Positions 1 to 5,445 of a stretch of DNA of 5,474 nucleotides are shown piece by piece. The translations under genes were made by a program, and so were the position numbers. This DNA comes from Methanolobus sp. UBA474. Lineage in GTDB: Archaea > Halobacteriota > Methanosarcinia > Methanosarcinales > Methanosarcinaceae. Within the stretch, counting starts at the first letter, position 1; each line of letters begins with the position of its first letter. The DNA lies in assembly GCA_002501695.1 (NCBI GenBank), contig DANZ01000011.1, positions 1 through 5,474 on the forward strand, read 5' to 3'. The notes under the pieces are model-generated. The model was not told the origin of the DNA. It searched no databases and saw only the letters and a program-made list of their open reading frames with translations.

Positions 1-244
1 TGCTGGAAACGACACCATTAGTAACTGTAACAGTGGAATAGGTTGCACGTTCCCCGTCAACACGGTCAACACGCATATTGGAAGAAACTTCCCGCGTAGT
101 TTCCTGACCGGTCTGGGAGGCTTTTTGCTGAAGTACACCGGAGGTCTTGATCAGGAGTGCTGATGCGACTGCGGCTACCAGTACCATTGATATGAATATG
201 ATCAAGGTACCTATACCTACCTGTGCACGGTTGTCCCGGTGCAT
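1..244 (-). CDS. flaB: Archaellin (archaeal flagellin) precursor, N-terminal part, cut by window edge
   Basis: This is the structural subunit of the archaellum filament, exported and assembled outside the cell. The first 81 codons are visible and the rest lies beyond position 1. The translation begins MHRDNRAQVGIGTLIIFIS and continues with a hydrophobic helix (about residues 13-32) and then KTSGVLQQKASQTGQETTREVSSN. This is the classic archaellin N-terminus: a short basic prepeptide, the GIGT motif and a helix that packs into the filament core. By alignment with methanococcal archaellins, the prepilin peptidase (FlaK/PibD type) should cut between A7 and Q8, with R at -2 and A at -1. ATG at 244 is the only in-frame start after a TGA 12 codons upstream, but it has no good Shine-Dalgarno sequence; a GAGGG lies about 30 bases away, too far. 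It follows the cyclase gene in the same direction but is set off by 228 bases and probably has its own promoter. Identity is very secure; the numbered paralogue cannot be assigned. Confidence 0.93.
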   Translation of the reverse strand, partial: MHRDNRAQVGIGTLIIFISMVLVAAVASALLIKTSGVLQQKASQTGQETTREVSSNMRVDRVDGERATYSTVTVTNGVVSS

Positions 245-472
245 TGTCTGTCTTTGATTTGCTTTCGTGCGCTTCCCTCATCAAACGTTGTAGCAATCGT
301 GTAACAACAGTATATAATTTATAGTATATTAATTCTGTTATTTATAGCCATTTAAGTTAGCGATGGGACATATTAGCTACAAATTCTATCTCATCTGTTG
401 CACAGATTTACTATAATATTAATAATATATAAATAGTTGCAATCCTTGAGATCGTCGGATTTAAAAGTCAGT
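245..472 (-). promoter_or_regulatory. AT-rich intergenic region with candidate archaellin promoters
   Basis: This 228-base gap holds no gene. Read on the minus strand it carries three TATA-like stretches: CTATAAAT near 324-317, CTATAAATAAC near 347-337, and CTATTTATATATT near 438-426. The first would place a start point roughly at 290-295, giving a leader of about 45-50 bases for the archaellin gene. The second lies 22-23 bases further upstream and repeats the CTATAAAT core. The farthest one may instead belong to transcript ends behind the cyclase gene. No BRE or operator can be assigned firmly. The promoter location is inferred from base composition and motif only. Confidence 0.5.
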
Positions 473-1141
473 TTACCAGAGAAAACAGTCATCGATCAAT
501 ATCACTCGTGCAGGTGCGGCATCACAGCCTTCGAGCTTCAGGGGAAGGCAGATGAAATAATACAGACCCTCGGATACTGTAGAAACATCGATGTTCTCCA
601 GAACAATAATACCATTTTTCAGGAACACCTCATGGTTTGTCAGGGAAGCGCCGATATCCACGGAGAGAGTATCAACGCCGATGAGCTTGAAACCGTGCTC
701 AAGGACCCACATTCCAACATCAGGCCTGAGCCCGCATGCAGCATTGCTTGCATCTTCCGCCGGTCCGCACGGTCCGGCACGGCCTCTATGGGTCTTTATC
801 AGTACAGTGTCAACAGCAGGATCTTTTTCTGCACCTGACCTGTTAAAAGCGGCCTGTATCTCAACGCATGAAAGATCACCTGCCACATCCGAAAGATCTA
901 AGACTACAGCCCTGCCGATGAGGGAACTGAGAGGGAGCCTGTCAACTGTCAGCCCCCCGCAGAGAATATGGGATGGAGCATCCACATGAGTTCCGGTGTG
1001 CGTTCCAAACGTTACCCTGGAAACTGCATATCCGTCAGAATCTATCGAAGACACTGTTTCTATCTCTGTCTGCGGGTCACCCGGGTAAACAGGCGTATTC
1101 GGGGAGATCCCTGCAGTGATGTCAATTATCCGTCCTCGCAT
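473..1141 (-). CDS. Cyclase family protein (kynurenine formamidase-like metal hydrolase)
   Basis: This 222-aa protein has about the usual length of the cyclase/KynB family, metal-dependent hydrolases or cyclases acting on amides and polyketide-like compounds. It opens with IIDITAGISPNTPVYPGDP, typical of the family, and has the signature HTGTHVDAPSH with H48, H52, D54 and H58. A second metal half-site is visible as H169 and E181 in NHEVFLKNGIIVLEN, with the same 12-residue spacing as the H160/E172 pair I recall from bacterial KynB. GVDTLSVD at 154-161 is also a family motif. The active site therefore looks intact. The segment around 117-140 is rich in Gly, Ala and Cys and unlike typical KynB sequence, so the substrate is unknown; true kynurenine formamidase activity is not implied. 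It starts at ATG with AAGG four bases upstream and follows the PHP gene by 17 bases, so the two are almost certainly co-transcribed. Cytosolic; no signal peptide. Confidence 0.9.
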   Translation of the reverse strand: MRGRIIDITAGISPNTPVYPGDPQTEIETVSSIDSDGYAVSRVTFGTHTGTHVDAPSHILCGGLTVDRLPLSSLIGRAVVLDLSDVAGDLSCVEIQAAFNRSGAEKDPAVDTVLIKTHRGRAGPCGPAEDASNAACGLRPDVGMWVLEHGFKLIGVDTLSVDIGASLTNHEVFLKNGIIVLENIDVSTVSEGLYYFICLPLKLEGCDAAPARVILIDDCFLW

Positions 1142-1158
1142 GCTACCTTGTTTATACT

Positions 1159-1800
1159 CTAGTACTTGAGGAAACGCAGGGAATTATCCAGCACCCCGTT
1201 TGCCTGCTTCTCCGTAAGCCCGCAGCCCATAGCCACTTTTCGGGCAAAGTCCCTGGTAATGAGGTTCTCAGGACTGTGAGCATCGGTATCAACCACAAGA
1301 GTGGCGCCGGCTTCCATGCCAATGCGCGCAACATGACCGTTTGTCCTGTTGTGGCCATTGCGCGCAGTTATCTCAAGACATACATCATTGTCACGCGCCG
1401 TCTCAGCTTCTTCCAGAGTTATGAAGCCGGGATGCGCGAGGATATCCACATCGCTCAATTCAACTGATGCTGCGTTTGTTCCCGGCATGACGGGTTCATT
1501 GATGGTCTCACCGTGAACAACAACGACCTCTGCGCCAAGCTGCCTCGACATTCGTGCCAGTGCTGCGATCTTAGCTGGAGGGACATGAGTTATCTCAACA
1601 CCCACCAGCACCCTGATATCGTAATCGTCCTCCAGGTACTTGGCCTTTTTAACATTGCTCAGGACATGCTCTACGTTGGAGAAATCAACATGGTCAGTTA
1701 TGCCTATTGCCCTGTAGCCATGGACAACCGCACGTCTTACAAGCTCGCTTGGAATCAGTTCCCCGTCACTGAAAATTGTATGGGTATGCATATCTATCAT
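1159..1800 (-). CDS. PHP-domain metal-dependent phosphoesterase (histidinol-phosphatase-like)
   Basis: A 213-aa stand-alone PHP domain. The family uses two or three metal ions to hydrolyse phosphoesters; archaeal members of this size are usually annotated as histidinol phosphate phosphatase domain proteins. The motifs appear in order: MHTHTIFSDG (H5, H7, D12), GITDH (D36, H37), GVEITH (E69), VVVHGE (H96), LAHPGF (H123), EITARNGH (E143) and VVDTDAH (D171, D173, H175). All expected ligands are present, so an active enzyme is likely. Length and lack of extra domains separate it from DNA polymerase X PHP proteins and from the larger bacterial HisK. The substrate is not determined by sequence: histidinol phosphate, a nucleotide or another phosphate monoester are all possible, and no his genes lie nearby. 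ATG at 1800 has a strong Shine-Dalgarno (GAGGTG, five-base spacer). It leads a likely two-gene transcript with the cyclase gene and is separated from the upstream TPR gene by 148 bases. Confidence 0.92.
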   Translation of the reverse strand: MIDMHTHTIFSDGELIPSELVRRAVVHGYRAIGITDHVDFSNVEHVLSNVKKAKYLEDDYDIRVLVGVEITHVPPAKIAALARMSRQLGAEVVVVHGETINEPVMPGTNAASVELSDVDILAHPGFITLEEAETARDNDVCLEITARNGHNRTNGHVARIGMEAGATLVVDTDAHSPENLITRDFARKVAMGCGLTEKQANGVLDNSLRFLKY

Positions 1801-1805
1801 GAGAA

Positions 1806-1811
1806 CACCTC
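1806..1811 (-). promoter_or_regulatory. Ribosome binding site of the PHP gene
   Basis: GAGGTG on the minus strand with a five-base spacer (TTCTC) before the ATG at 1800. It is the strongest Shine-Dalgarno in the window and fixes the start. Confidence 0.85.
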
Positions 1812-1830
1812 AAGGATACCTAAGGATGCC
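1811..1830. repeat. Imperfect tandem decamer in the PHP leader
   Basis: Two adjacent ten-base units, caaggatacc and taaggatgcc, match at eight of ten positions. They lie between the ribosome binding site and the inverted repeat upstream of the PHP gene. They may be a duplicated protein site or chance. Confidence 0.4.
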
Positions 1831-1849
1831 CTGCAATATTATCGCAGGG
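1829..1849. repeat. Inverted repeat CCCTGC-N9-GCAGGG upstream of the PHP gene
   Basis: Perfect six-base arms, ccctgc at 1829-1834 and gcaggg at 1844-1849, flank a nine-base AT-rich centre. It lies about 29-49 bases before the PHP start codon, close to the transcription start expected from the TATA-like box at 1876-1868. It could be an operator for a dimeric repressor or an RNA hairpin at the 5' end of the message. It is not followed by a T run, so a terminator for the TPR gene is less likely. Confidence 0.5.
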
Positions 1850-1864
1850 TTTTGGAAGTTCCAA

Positions 1865-1902
1865 TCATTATATATCTGCCTATGCTTTCCACTTAAATAA
1901 AT
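1865..1902 (-). promoter_or_regulatory. Candidate promoter of the PHP-cyclase pair
   Basis: In the 148-base gap behind the TPR gene the minus strand shows ATATATAA at 1876-1868 and, further upstream, ATTTATTTAA around 1901-1892. Either could serve as an archaeal TATA box. The nearer one predicts a start near 1845-1850 and a leader of about 45-50 bases. A separate promoter fits the strong ribosome binding site and the change of gene theme here, but is inferred from motif only. Confidence 0.45.
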
Positions 1903-1948
1903 CCATTCATAGGTTTGCTGGCTGTCCCCTGCTAATGCAGCTCCTTTA

Positions 1949-2950
1949 TCAAAGGTTCTTATAAGCTTTGGCTATATTAGAGAGGACACCTTTATGCTCT
2001 TCAGGGAAAAGATCCACGGTAAAGACCTTTAAAGATTCACGATAGGCATTTACAGCCTTCTCTACATTCACAGACCTTTCGGTAATCGCGGATAACTCCA
2101 AGTAAGCGTTACCAAGATTATTCTGTACTGTGGCATATTCCATCGGGTTGCTTTCAAAAGTGAATACCTCAAGAGCATTGCCGTAGGAAACTATGGCCTG
2201 ATCGATATTATCCTTACTGCCATTTAAGCGCGACATTTCCAGATAGACATTACCAATGTTATTCTGCACACCTGCGTACTCTACAGGATATGTGTCTTTC
2301 CGGAACACCCTCAGAGACTCATTATAGAACCTGACAGACTCAGAGAATGCCATAGCATCCTCCTGAGAGAGACCTTTCTTCCTGTATGCGTTACCAAGTT
2401 TATTGTTAATTGAGGCATAATACAGGGGGTCCTCTTCAAGTAAGTAATAGCTAAGAGACTCTTTGTATTTATTGATGGATGTGTCCAGATCACCAGAATT
2501 GCCACCGGCATCATATAGCTTGAGATATGTGTCTCCCTGGCTATACAGTATAAGGGCATACTCAGCAGGGGAATCTTCTTTTGAAAAAGAGTGCATAGCC
2601 TTTGAATAAAAGTTGATGCTGCTATGCAGGTTGGCGGATGCATTCTCATAGGAAGCCATATCCTCATATGTCTTGCCCAGATAATAGTGATTCATCCCAT
2701 ACTCATGCGGGAACTTATCTGAAGAGATCATTTCAAAAACGCTGTTATATGTGCTGACTGCGCGCACAAAATCCTGTTGTCCGCGATAGACCTGCGCCTG
2801 CTCCCACCGCGATCCTACCTCATCAAGGGTGCGGGTTTTGGAATAATCACTTATGATCAAGAAACCTGCAATAAGGACGATGGTGACAGCAACTATAAGG
2901 GCAATACGCCCGCGGACACCTTTCGGGATTACTTCTTCCAATGCTATCAA
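1949..2950 (-). CDS. Membrane-anchored TPR protein with 47-residue repeats, TTG start
   Basis: This 333-aa protein has a basic N-terminus (KGVRGR, residues 10-15), one hydrophobic segment (about 16-34) and then a repeat domain to the end. The positive-inside rule places the repeats outside the membrane, as a signal anchor or uncleaved signal. Each repeat reads PxEYA..NNLGNAYLELS followed by a variable loop and NxxxAixxYxxaLxVF. The Pro-x-x-Tyr/His anchors fall at Y84, Y131, Y178, Y225, Y272 and H319, each exactly 47 residues apart; the first unit (about 48-80) is shorter. These are TPR helix pairs with a longer loop than the standard 34-residue form, a type I recall from other methanosarcinal proteins. 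TPRs bind partner proteins; the partner is unknown. The start is TTG at 2950: an in-frame TGA lies three codons upstream, AGGTG sits seven bases away, and the first internal Met is residue 73. It stands 87 bases behind the methylase gene and may have its own promoter. Confidence 0.85.
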   Translation of the reverse strand: MIALEEVIPKGVRGRIALIVAVTIVLIAGFLIISDYSKTRTLDEVGSRWEQAQVYRGQQDFVRAVSTYNSVFEMISSDKFPHEYGMNHYYLGKTYEDMASYENASANLHSSINFYSKAMHSFSKEDSPAEYALILYSQGDTYLKLYDAGGNSGDLDTSINKYKESLSYYLLEEDPLYYASINNKLGNAYRKKGLSQEDAMAFSESVRFYNESLRVFRKDTYPVEYAGVQNNIGNVYLEMSRLNGSKDNIDQAIVSYGNALEVFTFESNPMEYATVQNNLGNAYLELSAITERSVNVEKAVNAYRESLKVFTVDLFPEEHKGVLSNIAKAYKNL

Positions 2951-2957
2951 TCGTTTT

Positions 2958-2962
2958 CACCT
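2958..2962 (-). promoter_or_regulatory. Ribosome binding site that fixes the TTG start of the TPR gene
   Basis: AGGTG on the minus strand, seven bases before TTG at 2950. With the in-frame TGA overlapping this site, TTG is the first possible start and is correctly spaced. Confidence 0.75.
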
Positions 2963-2983
2963 GAACAATCAAAGAGAATTGAG

Positions 2984-3027
2984 TTAAATGTTAATAAGTA
3001 TTGCTACTACGATACATCAGTATAGTA
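2984..3027 (-). promoter_or_regulatory. Weak candidate promoter of the TPR gene
   Basis: The 87-base gap between the methylase stop and the TPR start is AT-rich in its middle. ACTATACTG near 3026-3018 and ATACTTATTAACATTTAAC near 3000-2982 are TATA-like on the minus strand but not close to consensus. Read-through from the upstream operon is equally possible. Confidence 0.25.
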
Positions 3028-3037
3028 AGGACCCGGT

Positions 3038-3814
3038 TCATTTATCCTGTGCTCCGATGACATGGGCAAAAGCAAAATTAGGCTTCACATCGTTTATTTT
3101 TATACGTACATGGTCGCCCACTTTGACATCCTTGACAAAGACCACGAAATTGTCGATAAGTACGGCTCCATCCCCACTGGCGCCAAGTTCCTTTATCTCG
3201 ACATCGAACTCATTCCCTTTACGAACAGGAGATGTCAGGAACTTTTTACCTATTACGTAGATCTCGGCGCTCTGAGAGCGGGAGGCATCAGGAGTATAAG
3301 AGCGCATGAACGTGAAATTCTTGTCCATCTTATCGAGGAAGCTCTTGAACATATCACCCTGGAAGACCTTGACAACAAAATGGCCGCCGGGTTTGAGGAT
3401 CTTCTTGGCACACTCGAGGGCTGAGGAGGTCAGGTCGATGGACCGTGCATGGTCCAGGCTCCAGTTGCCTGACAGGTTGGGTGCAGCATCGCATATCACC
3501 ACATCTACTCCTCTGAGACCCACCAGTTCCACTATCTTCTCAATGGTCCTATCTGAAGTGATATCACCTTTTATGGTCTCGACGCCTTCGATAGGAGATA
3601 TCTTTTGCAGATCGACTCCAATGACACGCTCTCCGGATATCTCCTTTGCAACTTCCAACCAGCCTCCCGGCGCAGCACCTAGGTCAACCACGGTATCACC
3701 GGGTTTGATAATATGATGCTTTTCATTGATCTGGAATAACTTATAGGATGCCCGTGAACGAAAACCTTCATCCTTGGCTCTCCAGTAATAGGTGTCGCGT
3801 CTGTCTCTTGCCAT
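3038..3814 (-). CDS. rlmE: 23S rRNA (uridine-2'-O-)methyltransferase RlmE (FtsJ/RrmJ) with C-terminal TRAM domain
   Basis: A 258-aa SAM-dependent methyltransferase. The bacterial member methylates the 2'-O of a uridine in the A-loop of 23S rRNA on the large subunit; archaeal members are annotated alike. The N-terminus MARDRRDTYYWRAKDEGFRSRASYKL is typical. The SAM site is VVDLGAAPGGW (42-52), followed by the acidic V-I-G-V-D68. The catalytic K-D-K-E set is complete: K25, D109 (in CDAAPN), K149 (in VVKVFQG) and E184 (in SAEIY). The D-K and K-E spacings (40 and 35) equal those of E. coli D124, K164, E199. Residues about 195-256 form a TRAM domain (GNEFDVEIKELGASGDGAVLIDNFVVFV...), a small RNA-binding beta barrel that many archaeal RlmE proteins carry and E. 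coli RlmE lacks. ATG at 3814 gives the full conserved N-terminus although its Shine-Dalgarno is poor. It lies 31 bases behind the unknown gene, so translation probably depends on the shared transcript. Confidence 0.95.
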   Translation of the reverse strand: MARDRRDTYYWRAKDEGFRSRASYKLFQINEKHHIIKPGDTVVDLGAAPGGWLEVAKEISGERVIGVDLQKISPIEGVETIKGDITSDRTIEKIVELVGLRGVDVVICDAAPNLSGNWSLDHARSIDLTSSALECAKKILKPGGHFVVKVFQGDMFKSFLDKMDKNFTFMRSYTPDASRSQSAEIYVIGKKFLTSPVRKGNEFDVEIKELGASGDGAVLIDNFVVFVKDVKVGDHVRIKINDVKPNFAFAHVIGAQDK

Positions 3815-3845
3815 GTTGATCTGATAGCCTGATTAGATCCAAATG

Positions 3846-4424
3846 TCAAATACCTTGTGCAGCTCTTAGCTGTTCAAGTTTCCTGCTCAGCCCCTGCAGC
3901 TCATCTTCAATGCCGTCCATTCCTCCGGGAAGCCAGGAGTCGTAATCATAGTAGAGGTTAAGGATGTCACTGTACCTTTCTGCAAGAGCGGATAATCCGG
4001 CTTCGTTTATCCCTTTCCGGGAGAAAGAGCTTATATCCTCGCCAAGTTCCACAGCCTGCTTATGCAGGTTTGCAGAAAAGCTTTCTGATACTCTGTCCAG
4101 GTCTACTTCTCTTTTGGCTATCACGAGGATATCTATGGCCTCGCTTAGTTCAAAGGGGATGTCAGGGAAAGCGTTTGGCCCGGGGATATAATAACTCCTC
4201 CCTTCAGGGTGGCCCTCCCCGGAGCAGGCATCTGTTACTTCATCAGGGCCGATGGCTTCAAGCAGATGCTCATCAAGTGCCTTTTTACACATTCCGGTTA
4301 TTATTTCCACGGAGAAATCCTCTTTCCTCAGAAAAGATATCTCTTGTGCTACAGCGCATATCTCATCTTCTCTTAAAGCGCCAAGAGCATCAATGATGCC
4401 TGCAAGTTCCTCTATTGTGATCAT
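3846..4424 (-). CDS. Conserved-looking acidic protein of unknown function, 192 aa
   Basis: I do not recognise an assigned function. The sequence begins MITIEELAGIIDALGALREDEI and seems largely helical, with an N-terminal segment (about 1-60) of alternating short helices that could be a winged-helix-like fold. A Gly/Pro-rich stretch follows (YYIPGPNAFPDIPFELSEAIDI, about 78-99), then long helices and a C-terminal coiled-coil-like end (ELQGLSRKLEQL). No signal peptide, membrane segment, Cys cluster or catalytic motif is visible. The opening resembles a haloarchaeal unknown family that I recall as DUF7109, but I cannot check this. ATG at 4424 is preferred because AAAGG lies five bases upstream and the family-like start fits. 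An in-frame ATG at 4466 would add 14 residues (MICDIIPRKQGKAP) but has no ribosome site. It lies between the Vms1-like gene and rlmE in a tight same-strand run, which suggests a role around the ribosome; this is inference only. Confidence 0.8.
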   Translation of the reverse strand: MITIEELAGIIDALGALREDEICAVAQEISFLRKEDFSVEIITGMCKKALDEHLLEAIGPDEVTDACSGEGHPEGRSYYIPGPNAFPDIPFELSEAIDILVIAKREVDLDRVSESFSANLHKQAVELGEDISSFSRKGINEAGLSALAERYSDILNLYYDYDSWLPGGMDGIEDELQGLSRKLEQLRAAQGI

Positions 4425-4429
4425 GGGAG

Positions 4430-4434
4430 CCTTT
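4430..4434 (-). promoter_or_regulatory. Ribosome binding site favouring the 4424 start
   Basis: AAAGG on the minus strand with a five-base spacer before ATG at 4424, within a purine-rich run AAGGAAAGG. The alternative ATG at 4466 is preceded by TTACAAATTATGATCAA, which has no Shine-Dalgarno match. Confidence 0.6.
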
Positions 4435-4470
4435 CCTTGTTTCCTTGGTATTATATCACAGATCATTTGA

Positions 4471-5445
4471 TCATAATTTGTAACGCCTGAGGACCAGCAT
4501 GTGCTTCAGCAGGTCGTCAGGATTGTTCTTTTCGATGCGCACATCCGCAGAAGACAACAGCCGGGGGATATCTTCTGCTATGCCGTCAGTGGCCATTTTT
4601 GCCACCTGCGGATCACCTCCGATCAGCATGTGATCCGGAGCTTCATCAAGAGGCTCCAGTATCTTTACAAGAGCACTGCGCACTTTCTGCGCATGATGCA
4701 CTACCTCTTCTTCCCGCAGCCGTTCAAAACGCCTCTGGCTGAACCCGCCCTTTGAGTGCTTTGATTTTACATTGCTCCGGATGATCTCATATGAAGCGAA
4801 CGTCCGGGAATCAGGGGAATAACCTGCCAAGGACTCACCGGCGTGTGCAACTATCACAAGAGCTGCGTCCTCCCGGTCCATGAGCCTGCTCAAAGGTGTG
4901 ACATTGAACGACTCCCCTGCCTGCCACCGTGCATTCTCAACCGGGAAAGGAGGAACGACCAGTTCATTGACCATGTGCCGGGGGTCATAAAAAAGCACAC
5001 ATCCGGTAGATGATCCGATCTTTTGTATAAGTTGTACGGATTCCGGATCCATCTGGCCGGAAGGCATATCCCTGTAGGGTTCACCGGAGAGGGAATTATC
5101 CGCAGGGATATATGCGGTCAGCAGATCAGCATAAGGAGACCTCAATGAGGATAAAGCATGTATGTAGTCCCTTGCCTTGTGCAGGGAGAGCGTTTCAACA
5201 AGACGATAGCCTGCCTGTGCAGAACAGGCTTGTTCTGTCCGTACCTCCAGTTCGTGCTCCAGGGTACGGACCTTGACCTCTGCAATGTTCAGGTTTTCTT
5301 CAGCGACCTGTCTGGCTGCCACAGCCTTCCTTTCGCCCTCATAGCTCTTATCCATCTTTCTCTGCAGGACGCCGATATCCAGCTTAAGCTCAGCTATATG
5401 CGAATTAAGTCGTTCTATCTCTTCTTCCAGCTTCTCTTTTCCCAT
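4471..5445 (-). CDS. Vms1-like release-factor-fold protein (VLRF1 family), putative peptidyl-tRNA hydrolase
   Basis: This 324-aa cytosolic protein has two parts. Residues about 1-75 are a charged heptad-like coiled coil (MGKEKLEEEIERLNSHIAELK...). Residues about 85-324 match the Vms1/ANKZF1-like release factor domain, related to the middle domain of aRF1/eRF1. The key signature is SKGGFSQRRFERLREEEVVHH (230-250), in which G232, G233 and Q237 fit the GxxQ-type catalytic loop; the Gln is the residue expected to position water for cleavage of the peptide-tRNA bond. LVIVAHAGESLAGYS (196-210) and DHMLIGGDPQVAKM (271-284) fit the core strands of the fold. In eukaryotes Vms1 releases nascent chains from stalled 60S subunits. 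The ankyrin repeats, zinc finger and VIM of eukaryotic Vms1 are absent. ATG at 5445 has AGGT close by at a short spacing; the frame stays open to the window edge, but the 29 visible upstream bases hold no alternative start. Its stop lies 46 bases before the next gene, in one likely operon with rlmE. Confidence 0.85.
   Translation of the reverse strand: MGKEKLEEEIERLNSHIAELKLDIGVLQRKMDKSYEGERKAVAARQVAEENLNIAEVKVRTLEHELEVRTEQACSAQAGYRLVETLSLHKARDYIHALSSLRSPYADLLTAYIPADNSLSGEPYRDMPSGQMDPESVQLIQKIGSSTGCVLFYDPRHMVNELVVPPFPVENARWQAGESFNVTPLSRLMDREDAALVIVAHAGESLAGYSPDSRTFASYEIIRSNVKSKHSKGGFSQRRFERLREEEVVHHAQKVRSALVKILEPLDEAPDHMLIGGDPQVAKMATDGIAEDIPRLLSSADVRIEKNNPDDLLKHMLVLRRYKL

Noticed and set aside
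66..296. Minus-strand reading frame of 76 codons starting in the archaellin leader
   Set aside because: It overlaps the archaellin in another frame; the archaellin frame gives a textbook archaellin N-terminus, while this one gives Arg/Ser-rich sequence without family features.
244..300. Possible frameshift joining the out-of-frame ATG at 282 to the archaellin
   Set aside because: The archaellin frame already has an ATG and a workable prepeptide, so no frameshift is needed to explain the sequence.
437..989. Plus-strand open frames opposite the cyclase gene
   Set aside because: They are the antisense of a gene with intact metal-site motifs, have atypical composition and lack ribosome sites.
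1929..1940. Small hairpin CTGC-TAAT-GCAG just behind the TPR stop as a terminator
   Set aside because: The four-base stem is not followed by a T run on the minus strand, and archaeal termination relies mainly on T-rich tracts.
3062..3716. Plus-strand open frames opposite rlmE
   Set aside because: Antisense shadows of a clearly coding methyltransferase; no homology-like motif seen.
3818..3839. Inverted repeat GATCT-N12-AGATC between the unknown gene and rlmE
   Set aside because: Five-base arms with a twelve-base loop are too weak to separate from chance, and no T run follows.
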